NCBI GenBank assembly: GCA_022824265.1
Contig: JAJEAG010000014.1
Location: forward strand, 1 to 64,000
Length of the DNA: 64,000 nt
Direction: 5' to 3'
From: Candidatus Poribacteria bacterium
Lineage (GTDB): Bacteria > Poribacteria > WGA-4E > WGA-3G
This document shows, piece after piece, positions 53,598-62,559 of this stretch. Position 1 is the first letter of the stretch; each line of letters opens with the position of its first letter. The translations under genes were made by a program, and so were the position numbers. The notes beneath the pieces are model-generated. The model was not told where the DNA came from, searched no databases, and worked only from the letters and a program-made list of their open reading frames with translations.

Positions 53598-54469
53598 AAA
53601 AAGAAAGGATTCGACCAGGCTTTCTTACCAGTTACATCGGTTACTTCAATACGAACATATTTTGTATGTGCGGGGACAGAATAAGATGCTTCAGTCAGGA
53701 GTGTTCCATTTGATGCTACGAAACGTCTACCACGACTACGTTCTGCTTTAAATACGATTGATTGTGCTTCTGAACACTTGACAGAAATCTGGTTGTCTTG
53801 AAGGTCTATGTCAATGATTTCTGGTCCAAGAGTTGAATAAAACGCACCGGTTCGGAGAGATTCCATGATGTTATCAAGAGTCAATTCTTCAGCTTTTACC
53901 ATTATCCACCCGTGGAAACAGTCATGTTCCGTACCGTGTGAATCATCGGAAGCAATACCGAGTACAGGTCCACCTTTATCCAACAGATCATCCCACGATT
54001 GTTCCGAAAATCCTTTGCCAATTCCCATACAGGTATCGTTATAGACTTCAATTGCGAAATAATTGCGCAATGGTAGGTAATCAGTAATCGTATGTCCACA
54101 CCAATAGGGGTGACATAAAACCGCTTCACCACCTTGTTCTTTGATGTCATCAAGAACTGCATTCGGATGCATCTTCGAACAATTCACGGGCGTATGAATA
54201 TTTATAGCTACAAAGTGGTATACCGGTCCTCCATAAGGATTTGATGGGTGTACTTCGCTTCCCGATATCGCCAGAAAGTCAGATGAACTATATGCACTCA
54301 CATCGTTAACCTTTCGGTGATCTGTTAGCACAAGGAAATCGTATCCCGCATCTTGATAGGCTGAGAAACGATCAGCGATAGGGAGTTTTCCATCGGATTC
54401 TGTACTGTGGCTATGTGTATTACCTCGATACCATTTTCCTGATTGACGAAAAGGGTTATTACTGAACAT
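53594..54469 (-). CDS. PHP-domain phosphoesterase, CehA/McbA-like
   Basis: A 291-residue protein of the PHP superfamily. Metal motifs are NTHSHSTESDGKLP (residues ~17-30, HxH), LVLTDHRKVND (the Asp-His pair), a SGSEVH stretch, CHPYWCGH and ASDDSHG (histidine near 160-180), which together bind up to three metals. The C-terminal ~70 residues are beta-rich (VKCSEAQSIVFKAERS..). CehA-type proteins hydrolyse phosphoesters or carbamates; the actual substrate is unknown. The ATG has a ggaggca site upstream (54475-54481). Co-translated with the GT9 gene. Confidence 0.82.
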   Translation of the reverse strand: MFSNNPFRQSGKWYRGNTHSHSTESDGKLPIADRFSAYQDAGYDFLVLTDHRKVNDVSAYSSSDFLAISGSEVHPSNPYGGPVYHFVAINIHTPVNCSKMHPNAVLDDIKEQGGEAVLCHPYWCGHTITDYLPLRNYFAIEVYNDTCMGIGKGFSEQSWDDLLDKGGPVLGIASDDSHGTEHDCFHGWIMVKAEELTLDNIMESLRTGAFYSTLGPEIIDIDLQDNQISVKCSEAQSIVFKAERSRGRRFVASNGTLLTEASYSVPAHTKYVRIEVTDVTGKKAWSNPFFF

Positions 54470-55329
54470 TGTTGCCTCCTTGAAGATTCTGTAATTTCTG
54501 GTTAATTAAAGATGATACATAGTTGTTTCTAACATATATATCTACGTGTAAACACCGCATGACAATACATAATTTTAGCACGTTCCCAACCCTCTTGTCA
54601 ATGTCTACTACCATGTTGAGTTCCTAAGTATTACCTTACCTACATTAACGTTTGTGATAAAATGCATCAGAAAAACCGAAAACTAAATAATCCTGATGCC
54701 TTTGTGTGTGATGACCAAAGACCTGCAATTGTCGCGTAGTTATCTTGCAGGGGGTTCCTATTCTGATTACTTACTGCCTGAATCACAAATTACGCGATTC
54801 AGAAATTCCTCCATTCCATCCGTATGTGCGAGGTTTCCTCGTCCGCATATTTATGACAAAACGGGCGGGGAAACCCCGCACATACGAGGGATAACCTCTT
54901 CCGCGCCTTCAGCGACTTCCGCGATTCTGACAATACTCTGTATGTGCGAGGTCTCCTCACCCGATCTTTTGTCAGAATCGCTTGTTCGCTGAACCAAGAT
55001 ACACTGGATTACAGGAAAACAGATTTGTATACAAATGTTACTTTTCAAAAGGTAACATTTCATCCTTTACAACCGAATCTATAAACAACTCACAACGATG
55101 AATTCAGAGAATAATGCTTGACAGAATCTTGAATATAAAGTAACTTTCATTATAGAATTTTCATATCCATGTTATATATATAAAAATAAATTGAACAAAA
55201 TATGCAAATTGGACAAATCTTTGTAATGGTCTAAGGTATTGGTAAACATATATATTATGGAATGGTTGATAATTTACTGATGTCTTAGCAAATTTCATCG
55301 TATTAGACTGAATTACTGAGAGGAATAGA
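54470..55329. repeat. Gene-free intergenic region with palindromic repeats
   Basis: No gene is supported in this 860-bp divergent gap. Visible elements: aattgtcgcgtagttatc at 54727-54744 (inverse of 13112-13129), ctgaatcacaaattacgcgattcag at 54779-54803, gtgcgaggtttcctcgtccgca (54825-54846), gggcggggaaaccccgcacatacgag (54863-54888), and a near-perfect palindrome aaatgttactttt...aaaaggtaacattt at 55033-55060 beside ttgtatacaa. A candidate promoter TTGACA (55118-55123) plus TAACTT (55141-55146) lies 180 bases before the TPP enzyme gene. Confidence 0.6.
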
Positions 55330-56889
55330 ATGACTGGCGGGAATTATTTTGTCGAATGTTTGAAAGCACAAGATGTTGAGGTGATATTTGGTCTACCGGG
55401 TAATCACCTTGATACAGTTTATGAGGGATTGTATAACAACCGGGAAAATATTCGGCACTATGTAACTCGGCATGAAGGTGGAACTGCTTTTATGGCGGAT
55501 GGGTATGCGCGTGCAACCGGTGATGTCGGTGTCTGTATGACAGTGCCAGGACCGGGTGCTAATAATGCTTCCATTGGGATTTGTGAGGCATATACAGCGT
55601 GTTCACCAGTGCTTTGGATTACAGGACAAAACCCGTCATACATGGCGCAGAAAGACCCAAAGAAGAGTTTTCACGGGTTGGACCAAAAAGCAGCATTTGC
55701 CCCGATGACAAAACATATTGAAATTGTGCACAGAGTTGATCAGATTCCAGGTGCAGTTAATCGTGCTTTCAGGTCACTTCGGTCTGGGCGTCCAGGACCA
55801 GTACTGATGGAATTAGCAACCGATGCTTTGCAAGCTGAAATGGATCTACCGATTCCACCGAAAAATAACGGAGTTCAAACGATGGCATGTTCTGAGGATA
55901 TAGATGCAGCAGTTGCCTTAATAAGCGAATCAGAACGTCCGTTGATTATTTCTGGAGGAGGAATTAATCATACACGTGCATCTGAAGAAATAATGCAATT
56001 TGCACAAATACTTGATGCACCAATCGTGATGACAGGTATGGGTAAAGGTTCAGTACCAGAAGATTCACCATATTCTATCGGCTTATTCCGAGATGGAGTA
56101 GCACAAGCAGCGATGAAAGCCTCGGACCTGATAATTGCTATCGGCACACGATTTACTTATCGTGACACTGGGAGTTGGTCATTGCAGATACCACAACCTT
56201 TATTACATATTGAAGCAGATGTTGATGAAATTCACAAAGAATATCCTGCTACCGTTGGAATTGGTGCAAATCCGAAATTAGTTCTACAACAGTTGAATGA
56301 TGCTATTAGTAGTGAACAACTCAAAAGTTCTTGGGGTGAAGGATTACAACAACTCAGGAGTCAATTTATATCAATTGAACCGCCACGAATCCTGAAAGAG
56401 ATGCGTGATGTCCTGCCGCGGGATGCTATTCTTTCAGTTGATGTAAACGTTACAGGATATGGTGCACTTTCCCATTTCCCAACATATTCCGCAGGAAGTT
56501 ATATTTTTTCTGGTATATCAGTTGCGATGGGAATTGGGTTGACAGCAGCTATCGGCGCGCAAGTTGCGTATCCAGATCGAAAGGTTGTTGCACTCAGTGG
56601 GGATGGTGGATTTTTAATGACAAGTCCTGATCTTGCAACTGCCGTGATGTATGATCTGCCTGTTGTTACGCTTGTTATGAATGATAATCAGTATACCTCA
56701 ATTGAACGTGGACAGTTACGACGTTTTGGTAAACGTATCGGTGTAGAATTAGTGAATCCAGATTTTGTTCAGTTTGCAGAGTCATTTGGAGCAATCGGTT
56801 TACGTGTAGAAGATATGGATGATTTTAGACCAATGTTGGAGAAGGCACTTGCTTTGGACAAGACAGTAGTATTAGAAGTAATTAAATAG
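55330..56889 (+). CDS. Full-length TPP-dependent enzyme, acetolactate-synthase-like
   Basis: A 519-residue thiamine-diphosphate enzyme with PYR domain (1-170, catalytic Glu in RHEGGTAFMADGYARATG), middle domain (~185-330) and PP domain (~345-519) with LSGDGGFLMTSPDLATAVMYDLPVVTLVMNDNQ spanning the GDG...N Mg-TPP motif. It is related to acetolactate synthase large subunits and to decarboxylases/lyases such as benzoylformate decarboxylase or glyoxylate carboligase. FAD-site residues were not assigned, so the reaction is uncertain. The chain is shorter than IlvB (~560-600) and there is no IlvH small subunit gene nearby. A monocistronic gene after a repeat-rich leader. Confidence 0.82.
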   Translation: MTGGNYFVECLKAQDVEVIFGLPGNHLDTVYEGLYNNRENIRHYVTRHEGGTAFMADGYARATGDVGVCMTVPGPGANNASIGICEAYTACSPVLWITGQNPSYMAQKDPKKSFHGLDQKAAFAPMTKHIEIVHRVDQIPGAVNRAFRSLRSGRPGPVLMELATDALQAEMDLPIPPKNNGVQTMACSEDIDAAVALISESERPLIISGGGINHTRASEEIMQFAQILDAPIVMTGMGKGSVPEDSPYSIGLFRDGVAQAAMKASDLIIAIGTRFTYRDTGSWSLQIPQPLLHIEADVDEIHKEYPATVGIGANPKLVLQQLNDAISSEQLKSSWGEGLQQLRSQFISIEPPRILKEMRDVLPRDAILSVDVNVTGYGALSHFPTYSAGSYIFSGISVAMGIGLTAAIGAQVAYPDRKVVALSGDGGFLMTSPDLATAVMYDLPVVTLVMNDNQYTSIERGQLRRFGKRIGVELVNPDFVQFAESFGAIGLRVEDMDDFRPMLEKALALDKTVVLEVIK

Positions 56890-56923
56890 AGATATTATAG
56901 TGATACCAAATATCAGTGCACAC

Positions 56924-56963
56924 GCTACGGTAGGTTCGGTTAGAAAACCGAACCTACCGTAGC
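56924..56963. repeat. 18-bp perfect palindrome (REP-like)
   Basis: gctacggtaggttcggtt (56924-56941) pairs perfectly with its complement at 56946-56963 around a 4-base loop (agaa). There is no T-run, so a dispersed REP-type repeat is more likely than a terminator. Relatives are at 22111-22162, 11313-11345 and 58278-58310. Confidence 0.85.
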
Positions 56964-57056
56964 ATGTAAATAATTATGGATTCTACTATAAAACAGCATA
57001 GTTCTGTTCATCATATTTGGAATATTATTTTTTATTATGTTAGATAGGAGATTTTA

Positions 57057-58259
57057 ATGAGAAAAAAGATAGGTGTTCTCACTGGCGGGGGCGATACAAG
57101 TGCGCTCAATGCTACGCTCAAAGGTATTGCCTTAAAGTCCGAAGAACTCGGTTTTGAACTTATCGGTTTCATGGAAGGGTGGAGAGGAGTCTTGGAAGGT
57201 GGACGATACCTAACCCTGACACCAGATATGATTGATGAGAATCATGGTGGTACCATACTGAAGAGTTCTCGGACAAACCTCATCGCTATGGACAAGTTAG
57301 ACGAAGCAATTGAGAACCTAAAAAAATTGAATATCAGCGGACTTATACCTATCGGAGGTGATGATACCCTTACGGTTGGATCAACACTTTCAGAGCAATT
57401 TACGACAGTATTCGTTACAAAAACGATTGACAACGATGTGGGAATGAATCCTCCTGAAGGCGATGCCGTTGATTATTCAAAAATGGTCAACTATTTCTGT
57501 CCCGGTTTCCCAACTGCTGCAAGTAGAGTAATTAATGCTGTCAGTGACTTACGAACAACGACATATTCTCACGACCGCATAATCGTTGTAGAAGCAATGG
57601 GGAGAGATGCTGGATGGCTCACACTCTCCGCTGCCTACGGATTGGCAGACCTTATCGTCGTACCAGAAGTGCCGTATCAACCCGATAGGTTGGCTGAAGC
57701 AATACGAGAAAAACATGCACTACAAGGCAATGTTATCGTCGTTGTTTCTGAGGGAATACGGAATGACGATGGAGAATTAATGATTACTTCACAGGCTGAA
57801 CTTGATGCCTTTGGACACACGAAGCCAGGTGGGTGTTCTGAAATTATCGTGGAAGCGATGAAGAAACGACTCACTGATATACCCAGTTCAGCCTTACGGG
57901 CTTTGATTCTTGGATATATGCAAAGATGTGGTAGTCCGATAGAATTGGATAGAGATACTGCTATCAGTGCAGGATCCCTTGCTGTCCGCTCACTTGCAGA
58001 TGGAATGGTAAATGGGGTAGCAACAATCACGCGGACGGATGCAGGCATTGAGCCTATAATGTTACCAATTGAACAAGTATTGAAACGAGATGATACCGGA
58101 CACGTCATAAGACGCAGTCTCGACCCTCGATTTTATGATGCAGATAGATACCATCTATCACCAGAAGGGGCAGGTTATTTCCGTCCTCTCTTTGGTGACC
58201 TTCCTCGACGGAGAAGATCATTGGAAGAACGTGACATTGATATTGGTATAATAGATTAG
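57057..58259 (+). CDS. 6-phosphofructokinase, PPi-dependent type
   Basis: A 400-residue cytoplasmic enzyme phosphorylating fructose-6-phosphate at C1. GVLTGGGDTSALNA opens the fold. The determinants of phosphate donor are diagnostic: GGDDT at residues 100-104 has Asp where ATP enzymes have Gly, and TKTIDND has Lys122 where ATP enzymes have Gly. Both are the pyrophosphate-type states, so PPi is the likely donor and the reaction reversible. MGRDAGWL and PGGCSE are further family motifs. The length fits the longer PPi-PFK/TP0108-like forms. The site taggagat lies 8 bases before the ATG. It works in glycolysis/gluconeogenesis. Confidence 0.88.
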   Translation: MRKKIGVLTGGGDTSALNATLKGIALKSEELGFELIGFMEGWRGVLEGGRYLTLTPDMIDENHGGTILKSSRTNLIAMDKLDEAIENLKKLNISGLIPIGGDDTLTVGSTLSEQFTTVFVTKTIDNDVGMNPPEGDAVDYSKMVNYFCPGFPTAASRVINAVSDLRTTTYSHDRIIVVEAMGRDAGWLTLSAAYGLADLIVVPEVPYQPDRLAEAIREKHALQGNVIVVVSEGIRNDDGELMITSQAELDAFGHTKPGGCSEIIVEAMKKRLTDIPSSALRALILGYMQRCGSPIELDRDTAISAGSLAVRSLADGMVNGVATITRTDAGIEPIMLPIEQVLKRDDTGHVIRRSLDPRFYDADRYHLSPEGAGYFRPLFGDLPRRRRSLEERDIDIGIID

Positions 58260-58277
58260 AAAATCAATTGATATGAT

Positions 58278-58310
58278 GTAGGTTGGGTTCGTCTATATAT
58301 CTCAACCTAC
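58278..58310. repeat. Palindrome gtaggttg...caacctac
   Basis: 8-bp arms (58278-58285, 58303-58310) between two convergent genes; same arms as at 11313-11345. Confidence 0.6.
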
Positions 58311-58315
58311 AATAC

Positions 58316-59377
58316 CTACAAAGGCAGCGATATTGGAATTCCAGATTCAGATGAACGATAGGTAGCCTCTGCCAATTCTATGCCATCTCTGCCTATCTGT
58401 CCATGTGTGGTTGGTTCTGCTTCACCAGCAATACATTGTAGCCAATGATCAATGCTTGCCCCTTTTGCTGCTATTCCCCAATAGCGTTGATTCCGTTGTG
58501 CTTCTGGTATATTGCGATAGGAGTTATCATCAGGTATAGGTGCAGTAAATTCCTCTGCTGATTCCATATCGTGTGTTTTCCAACGCAAACCGTGTCTTCC
58601 TAAAGTTGCTGAGCCATTACTTGTGACAAGACCGCTGCCACTATGTCCGACTTGTGCTGCCCAACTCTTTATCATCATACCAATGCCCCCATTTTTGAAA
58701 TGAACGGTCAACACTGCATTGTTCTCCACTGCTTCCTCAGCAGGAGGGTATGTGCCACCAAGTGGAACATGACTCGCATAACCGTAGACTGAAGTAGCGG
58801 GTCCAAATAACCACAACCACAAGTCCAAATGATGGATTGCTTGCTCTACCAACATACCACCCGATTCCTCCTTGACAAACAGCCATGGGTGACGTTCGGG
58901 TGAAAAGTATCCGATCTGATTATTATATGCCATCTGCAGAGTACCGAGAGTACCATCATCCAACAACGATTTCAATTTCATATATCCCGGATCAAACCGC
59001 ATCATATAGGCGACCATCAAGAGAACACCAGCATCTTCTGCTGCGGCAACCATTTCGTCACCCTCTGCAACGTTACAACACATCGGTTTTTCCATGAGAA
59101 TATGTTTCCCAGCATCTGCAGCTGCAAGGGTTATTTCAAGATGTGGACGTGGATGTACACAAACATCAACTGCATCTATGTCATTCCTATCCAAAAGTGC
59201 GTGATAGTCTGTGTAAGCATCTGCACCAAAACGTTCTGCTTGTTCGTTTGCTGATGCCTCGTTTATGTCAGCGATTGCGACAATGTCTGCGCGTCTTGTC
59301 GGTTCTTGGTAGTATGGGGAGTGGAGATTACGAAAGATGCCACCACATCCGATAATACCGACTCTAATTCTATCCAT
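58316..59377 (-). CDS. Gfo/Idh/MocA family dehydrogenase (1)
   Basis: A 353-residue NAD(P)-dependent oxidoreductase of sugars or cyclitols. VGIIGCGGIFRNLHSP has the Rossmann GxGGxx, MEKPMCCN the lysine-containing EKP loop, and EQAIHHLDLWLW near 186 the conserved His/Asp catalytic region. Start ATG at 59377 with a gaaagg-type site. It is the last gene in the minus-strand unit that begins with another member of the family (61316-62341), although 73 bases separate it from the lipoprotein gene. The substrate is unknown; members act on myo-inositol, glucose, or N-acetyl sugars. Confidence 0.87.
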   Translation of the reverse strand: MDRIRVGIIGCGGIFRNLHSPYYQEPTRRADIVAIADINEASANEQAERFGADAYTDYHALLDRNDIDAVDVCVHPRPHLEITLAAADAGKHILMEKPMCCNVAEGDEMVAAAEDAGVLLMVAYMMRFDPGYMKLKSLLDDGTLGTLQMAYNNQIGYFSPERHPWLFVKEESGGMLVEQAIHHLDLWLWLFGPATSVYGYASHVPLGGTYPPAEEAVENNAVLTVHFKNGGIGMMIKSWAAQVGHSGSGLVTSNGSATLGRHGLRWKTHDMESAEEFTAPIPDDNSYRNIPEAQRNQRYWGIAAKGASIDHWLQCIAGEAEPTTHGQIGRDGIELAEATYRSSESGIPISLPL

Positions 59378-59450
59378 TCTGTTCCTTTCTGCTTATTGTT
59401 GGTAAATGTAAGGATTAACTACTCCAAATATAAACTACCAAGAGTAAATA

Positions 59451-60569
59451 TCAGCGCGTATTTAGGTCTTGCAATCTTTTGAAAGGAATACTACCGTCGC
59501 TATACAACAGCATAACCTGATCAATAAATTCGTATTTTACATTTGAAGATAAACGAAGTTTGTTCGGATAGATAATATAATATGCGACGCTTTCCGCCCA
59601 ATCCTCATTTGGGTTTTTTGCGTATGCATAATCTGTAACAAATTCTTTTCGTTCTTTTGTCTTTGTCCACCCAAACCTATTATTTCGGTCTTTACGCCAT
59701 CCTCCAAATTCAGACCATTCCTTTCTGAGTTTCCCATTTAGTGCATACTCCCATAAGAAATGTGCTTTTTCATGCAGAATAACACGTTGAAATTCCTTTT
59801 GATTCTTTATTTTGAAAGTCCGTTTGGTATATTCAACGCAATCTGCAACGATCCATGCTGAACCTGCATAAGGTGCTTTCTGGCTACAAAGCAGATATTT
59901 TAATTTCGGTATTTTGTGCATTCCTATAGGGAATTTTTCATAAATTGACATTAGCATCATCAGTTCTTGATTTGTAAATTGTGATATTTTCACTTCTCCT
60001 ATATACTTCCGTAATTTCTGTCTAATTTTTTCGGTTTCTGGTGTATCCGTAAGAACCAAACTGAGACCATACATTTCTTTCAAAACAAGTTCTATTGCAT
60101 ATCTGTCTGTCCCATCTTTGAGTATAAGTTTCACTGCGTCAATCTTTGTCCAATTTTCAGTTATGACTTGCGCGACAGCTCGGAAAAGTTGTTTGTTGTA
60201 TAGGAATTCATCTTGAGTATTATTTGTTAATGATTCTCCATTTGAAAACACGTCACTACTGATAGTAATATGTTTTATGTTTTCCACAGTTTCTATCATT
60301 ATATCATTTTGATTAGCTTCTTTACTTATCTTCCATATAGAAGCCGGTATCGTTTGTGTTATATCAGAAGATTGTTGATATATTGATTCATAAGTGTTTA
60401 ACAGCATCTTTGCTTGTTCTTCAGTCCAAGTAGTTTCTACATTTACAGAATACTTTTGTTGTAACTGTGAAAATAGAGTTTTCCTCGGATTTTGTATAAG
60501 CAACACATAACAACTTGATTGAACAATTAGAATTAAAAGGACAATTGCATGTTTAATAGTTCGGATCAT
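59451..60569 (-). CDS. Putative lipoprotein metallopeptidase (HExxH, zincin-like)
   Basis: A 372-residue protein with export signal and lipobox IVQSSC (Cys20). The chain is mostly novel, but near the C-terminus HEKAH at 266-270 is an HExxH zinc motif, and DWAESVAYYI with Glu326, ~60 residues further, fits the glutamate ligand of gluzincins such as the anthrax lethal-factor-like group. W/G-rich WSEFGGWRKD lies between. It is anchored outside the cytoplasm if the signal is right. The ATG overlaps the end of the UGA-containing gene (ATGA), so its synthesis is tied to the selenoprotein. Function as a peptidase is inferred from the motif only. Confidence 0.65.
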   Translation of the reverse strand: MIRTIKHAIVLLILIVQSSCYVLLIQNPRKTLFSQLQQKYSVNVETTWTEEQAKMLLNTYESIYQQSSDITQTIPASIWKISKEANQNDIMIETVENIKHITISSDVFSNGESLTNNTQDEFLYNKQLFRAVAQVITENWTKIDAVKLILKDGTDRYAIELVLKEMYGLSLVLTDTPETEKIRQKLRKYIGEVKISQFTNQELMMLMSIYEKFPIGMHKIPKLKYLLCSQKAPYAGSAWIVADCVEYTKRTFKIKNQKEFQRVILHEKAHFLWEYALNGKLRKEWSEFGGWRKDRNNRFGWTKTKERKEFVTDYAYAKNPNEDWAESVAYYIIYPNKLRLSSNVKYEFIDQVMLLYSDGSIPFKRLQDLNTR

Positions 60570-61309
60570 TTTTCTTCTCTCTGTTGGCTTACTTTTAAAA
60601 TTGGTGGTTCATCATCACACTCAAAGAGTGCTAATGTCTCTGCGATAATCGCGTGTTGTAATACTGGATTGTTCGGTTCACCAAGAGGGTACCCCAAATT
60701 ATATGGCACAAGTAAAGCACGTGGTGGTTTCACTTTCTTCGTAATGTCTTCTAATAATGTTATTGAAACTGTTGATATTCCAACTTCTTCAATAGCACGT
60801 TGTATCAATCCTACAGACTGATTACACATTGGTCAGACAGGGGTTAAGAAGACAACATCAACACTATCCGCTTTGAGTATCTGTGCAACTTCTGGTGCAG
60901 TATTTTTTATGAGTGCCATCGGTTTTGTAATTGAACCCATAAAACTAAAGTGTCTATGGTTTAGGGAACCGATTTTACCTTCTGCTTCCAACTCCCTGAA
61001 TCTATCAAGTGGAAACGCAAGATTCGGATCAGTTTCAATACCCTGTTCATCATAAGCCGAACTTTTATGTCCACCTTTTAGTTTATCTGTTTGAATTGAA
61101 TTTGGGATCTCTCGGTATGAACAATCATTCAGTTCAAAAGGATTCTGTCCATCAAGAAAAAAACCTGCTGTCGTGATTAGAGCAACTTTGCATTCATTCA
61201 ACGGTATACGTAGCGGGGTGTGCGGTGTCGTATTGTATTGCTTTCCGGGATAAAACCTCATAAAGAATCTGATTAAAGGGTTAAGTTCGCGCAAAAATGG
61301 CATACCCAT
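60566..61309 (-). CDS. Selenoprotein of the PrdB/GrdB (D-proline/glycine reductase B) family, in-frame UGA = Sec159
   Basis: The reading frame is open on both sides of a single TGA at 60833-60835. Upstream 158 codons (VALITTAGFFLDGQNPFELNDCSYREIPN; ADSVDVVFLTPV) and downstream 88 (MCNQSVGLIQRAIEEVGIST; LGYPLGEPNNPVLQHAI) together match the D-proline reductase PrdB/GrdB-like fold, in which the site reads U-x2-C: here Sec159-Pro-Met-Cys162. Reading UGA as stop would end the protein exactly at the family's catalytic Sec. Full length 247 residues. It sits 6 bases after a Gfo/Idh/MocA gene and overlaps the lipoprotein gene. The exact substrate (a proline- or glycine-like reduction, or a redox role) is unknown. 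SelA/SelB genes are not in the window. Confidence 0.85.
60806..60824 (-). promoter_or_regulatory. Candidate bacterial SECIS hairpin after the UGA
   Basis: On the mRNA, 8 bases after the UGA, UAAUC (60824-60820) pairs with GAUUG (60810-60806) around the loop AGUCUGUAG, which has the GU expected in a bacterial SECIS apical loop, about 15-23 bases downstream of the codon. The stem is short (five pairs, one wobble), so this is suggestive rather than proven. Confidence 0.45.
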
Positions 61310-61315
61310 ATCAGA

Positions 61316-62341
61316 TTACCCGTTAGCAAAGATCAGTCTTTTTCTGTTTTGACACGGAAGATTGATCGTCTGTCCAGTTATACTACTTTCAATTGTAGCA
61401 AAACCGATTTCATTGACTGCTGTATAATCATCCCTTGAACAATCGGGAGGAGATCCCCCATCAAGATAGTCGGTTATCTGTTTATACGCAACCTTAAACG
61501 GACTCGCGTTTTCAGGAAGATCAAGTGTAGCATTATCAACCAACTTACCACCTTTATGAACAGTTGTACTGCTATAGAATCCTGTCTGAACAATTCCATC
61601 GCTGCCAAGAATGTCTACGGAAAATCCACCTCTAACACCATGTTTTCCAACATGAAATCCGATAACACCGCTTTCAAAGTGGATTGTTGAACCTACGATT
61701 GCTGGTTCATATTCGTAAGGTTCTGGGACATCACCACTACCCTCAACAAATCCTGTAACTGAAATAGGATCGTATCCAGCGAATTGGCAAATCATATCTG
61801 TAGTGTGTATTGAAAATGAAAGGATACCTCCACCACAATACCCAATGACACTCTGTACCTCACCGATTAGTCCATCCTTTATTAACTTTTGAAGTCTGAT
61901 AAGATGCGGTCCCCAATGTCTCGTATAGTCTACAACAATTGGAATACCTTTGGCATCTGCACCTGCGGTCATAGTGTCTACTTCTTCAAGTGAACATCCA
62001 GCAGGTTTTTCAAGAAAGATTGCTTTGATGTCTGCTCGCAAGACATTTTGCATTACCTGAAAATGATGAGGACCACGCACACAGACTGCGACTATATCCA
62101 ACTTTTCACTTTCAAGCATTTGTGTATCAGATTCGTAGTAATTGATGGAATTATCTGGGAATCCAGGTCCCCAAGTGCTTTTAAAGTCTGCTTGCCGTTC
62201 TGGTGACATATCTGCTACAGCGACCAATTGGGTGGTGTCACATAGACGAATACCACCTGCATGGCAGTAGGGATAAGCATCATCTGGTGTTGAATATCTG
62301 GAAGCGATGCTGCCTAAACCGATTATACCGACACGATACAT
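61316..62341 (-). CDS. Gfo/Idh/MocA family dehydrogenase (2)
   Basis: A 341-residue oxidoreductase: VGIIGLGSIASRYS (GxGxxx), LEKPAGCS with the EKP lysine, and SIHTTDMICQF where the family usually has a catalytic His and Asp. It differs from the enzyme at 58316 in the N-terminal insert (STPDDAYPYCHAGG). It is probably NAD-dependent and acts on a sugar or cyclitol. It leads the unit Gfo/Idh - selenoprotein - lipoprotein zincin (gaps of 6 bases and a 4-base overlap), so its activity may be linked to that of the selenoprotein. The site is weak (aaggagt, about 8 bases before). Confidence 0.86.
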   Translation of the reverse strand: MYRVGIIGLGSIASRYSTPDDAYPYCHAGGIRLCDTTQLVAVADMSPERQADFKSTWGPGFPDNSINYYESDTQMLESEKLDIVAVCVRGPHHFQVMQNVLRADIKAIFLEKPAGCSLEEVDTMTAGADAKGIPIVVDYTRHWGPHLIRLQKLIKDGLIGEVQSVIGYCGGGILSFSIHTTDMICQFAGYDPISVTGFVEGSGDVPEPYEYEPAIVGSTIHFESGVIGFHVGKHGVRGGFSVDILGSDGIVQTGFYSSTTVHKGGKLVDNATLDLPENASPFKVAYKQITDYLDGGSPPDCSRDDYTAVNEIGFATIESSITGQTINLPCQNRKRLIFANG

Positions 62342-62443
62342 TAGTATTACTCCTTATTTCAATGATTGGCAAAAAGCATAGCATATATATGTGAAATTGG
62401 CAAGGGAATAGTAGGGTTAACCCTGTTTACATTTTATAAGGTA

Positions 62444-62472
62444 TTGACACATGAACAATTTCATGTTATATT
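62444..62472 (+). promoter_or_regulatory. Sigma70-type promoter of recJ
   Basis: TTGACA (62444-62449), 17-base spacer containing a catgaacaatttcatg palindrome (62449-62464), TATATT (62467-62472). The leader to the ATG at 62560 is about 80 bases. The palindrome within the spacer might be an operator. Confidence 0.65.
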
Positions 62473-62559
62473 TATATGAAAGTATGCGTTTGCAATATAA
62501 ACTGACAAACATTATCCGTATGTATGTTACAAATTGCAAATTATAGAGATTTGGATATA

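Noticed and set aside
56924-56963. Rho-independent terminator of the TPP enzyme gene
   Set aside because: The stem is perfect but no T-tract follows, and related arms recur elsewhere, so a repeat is more likely.
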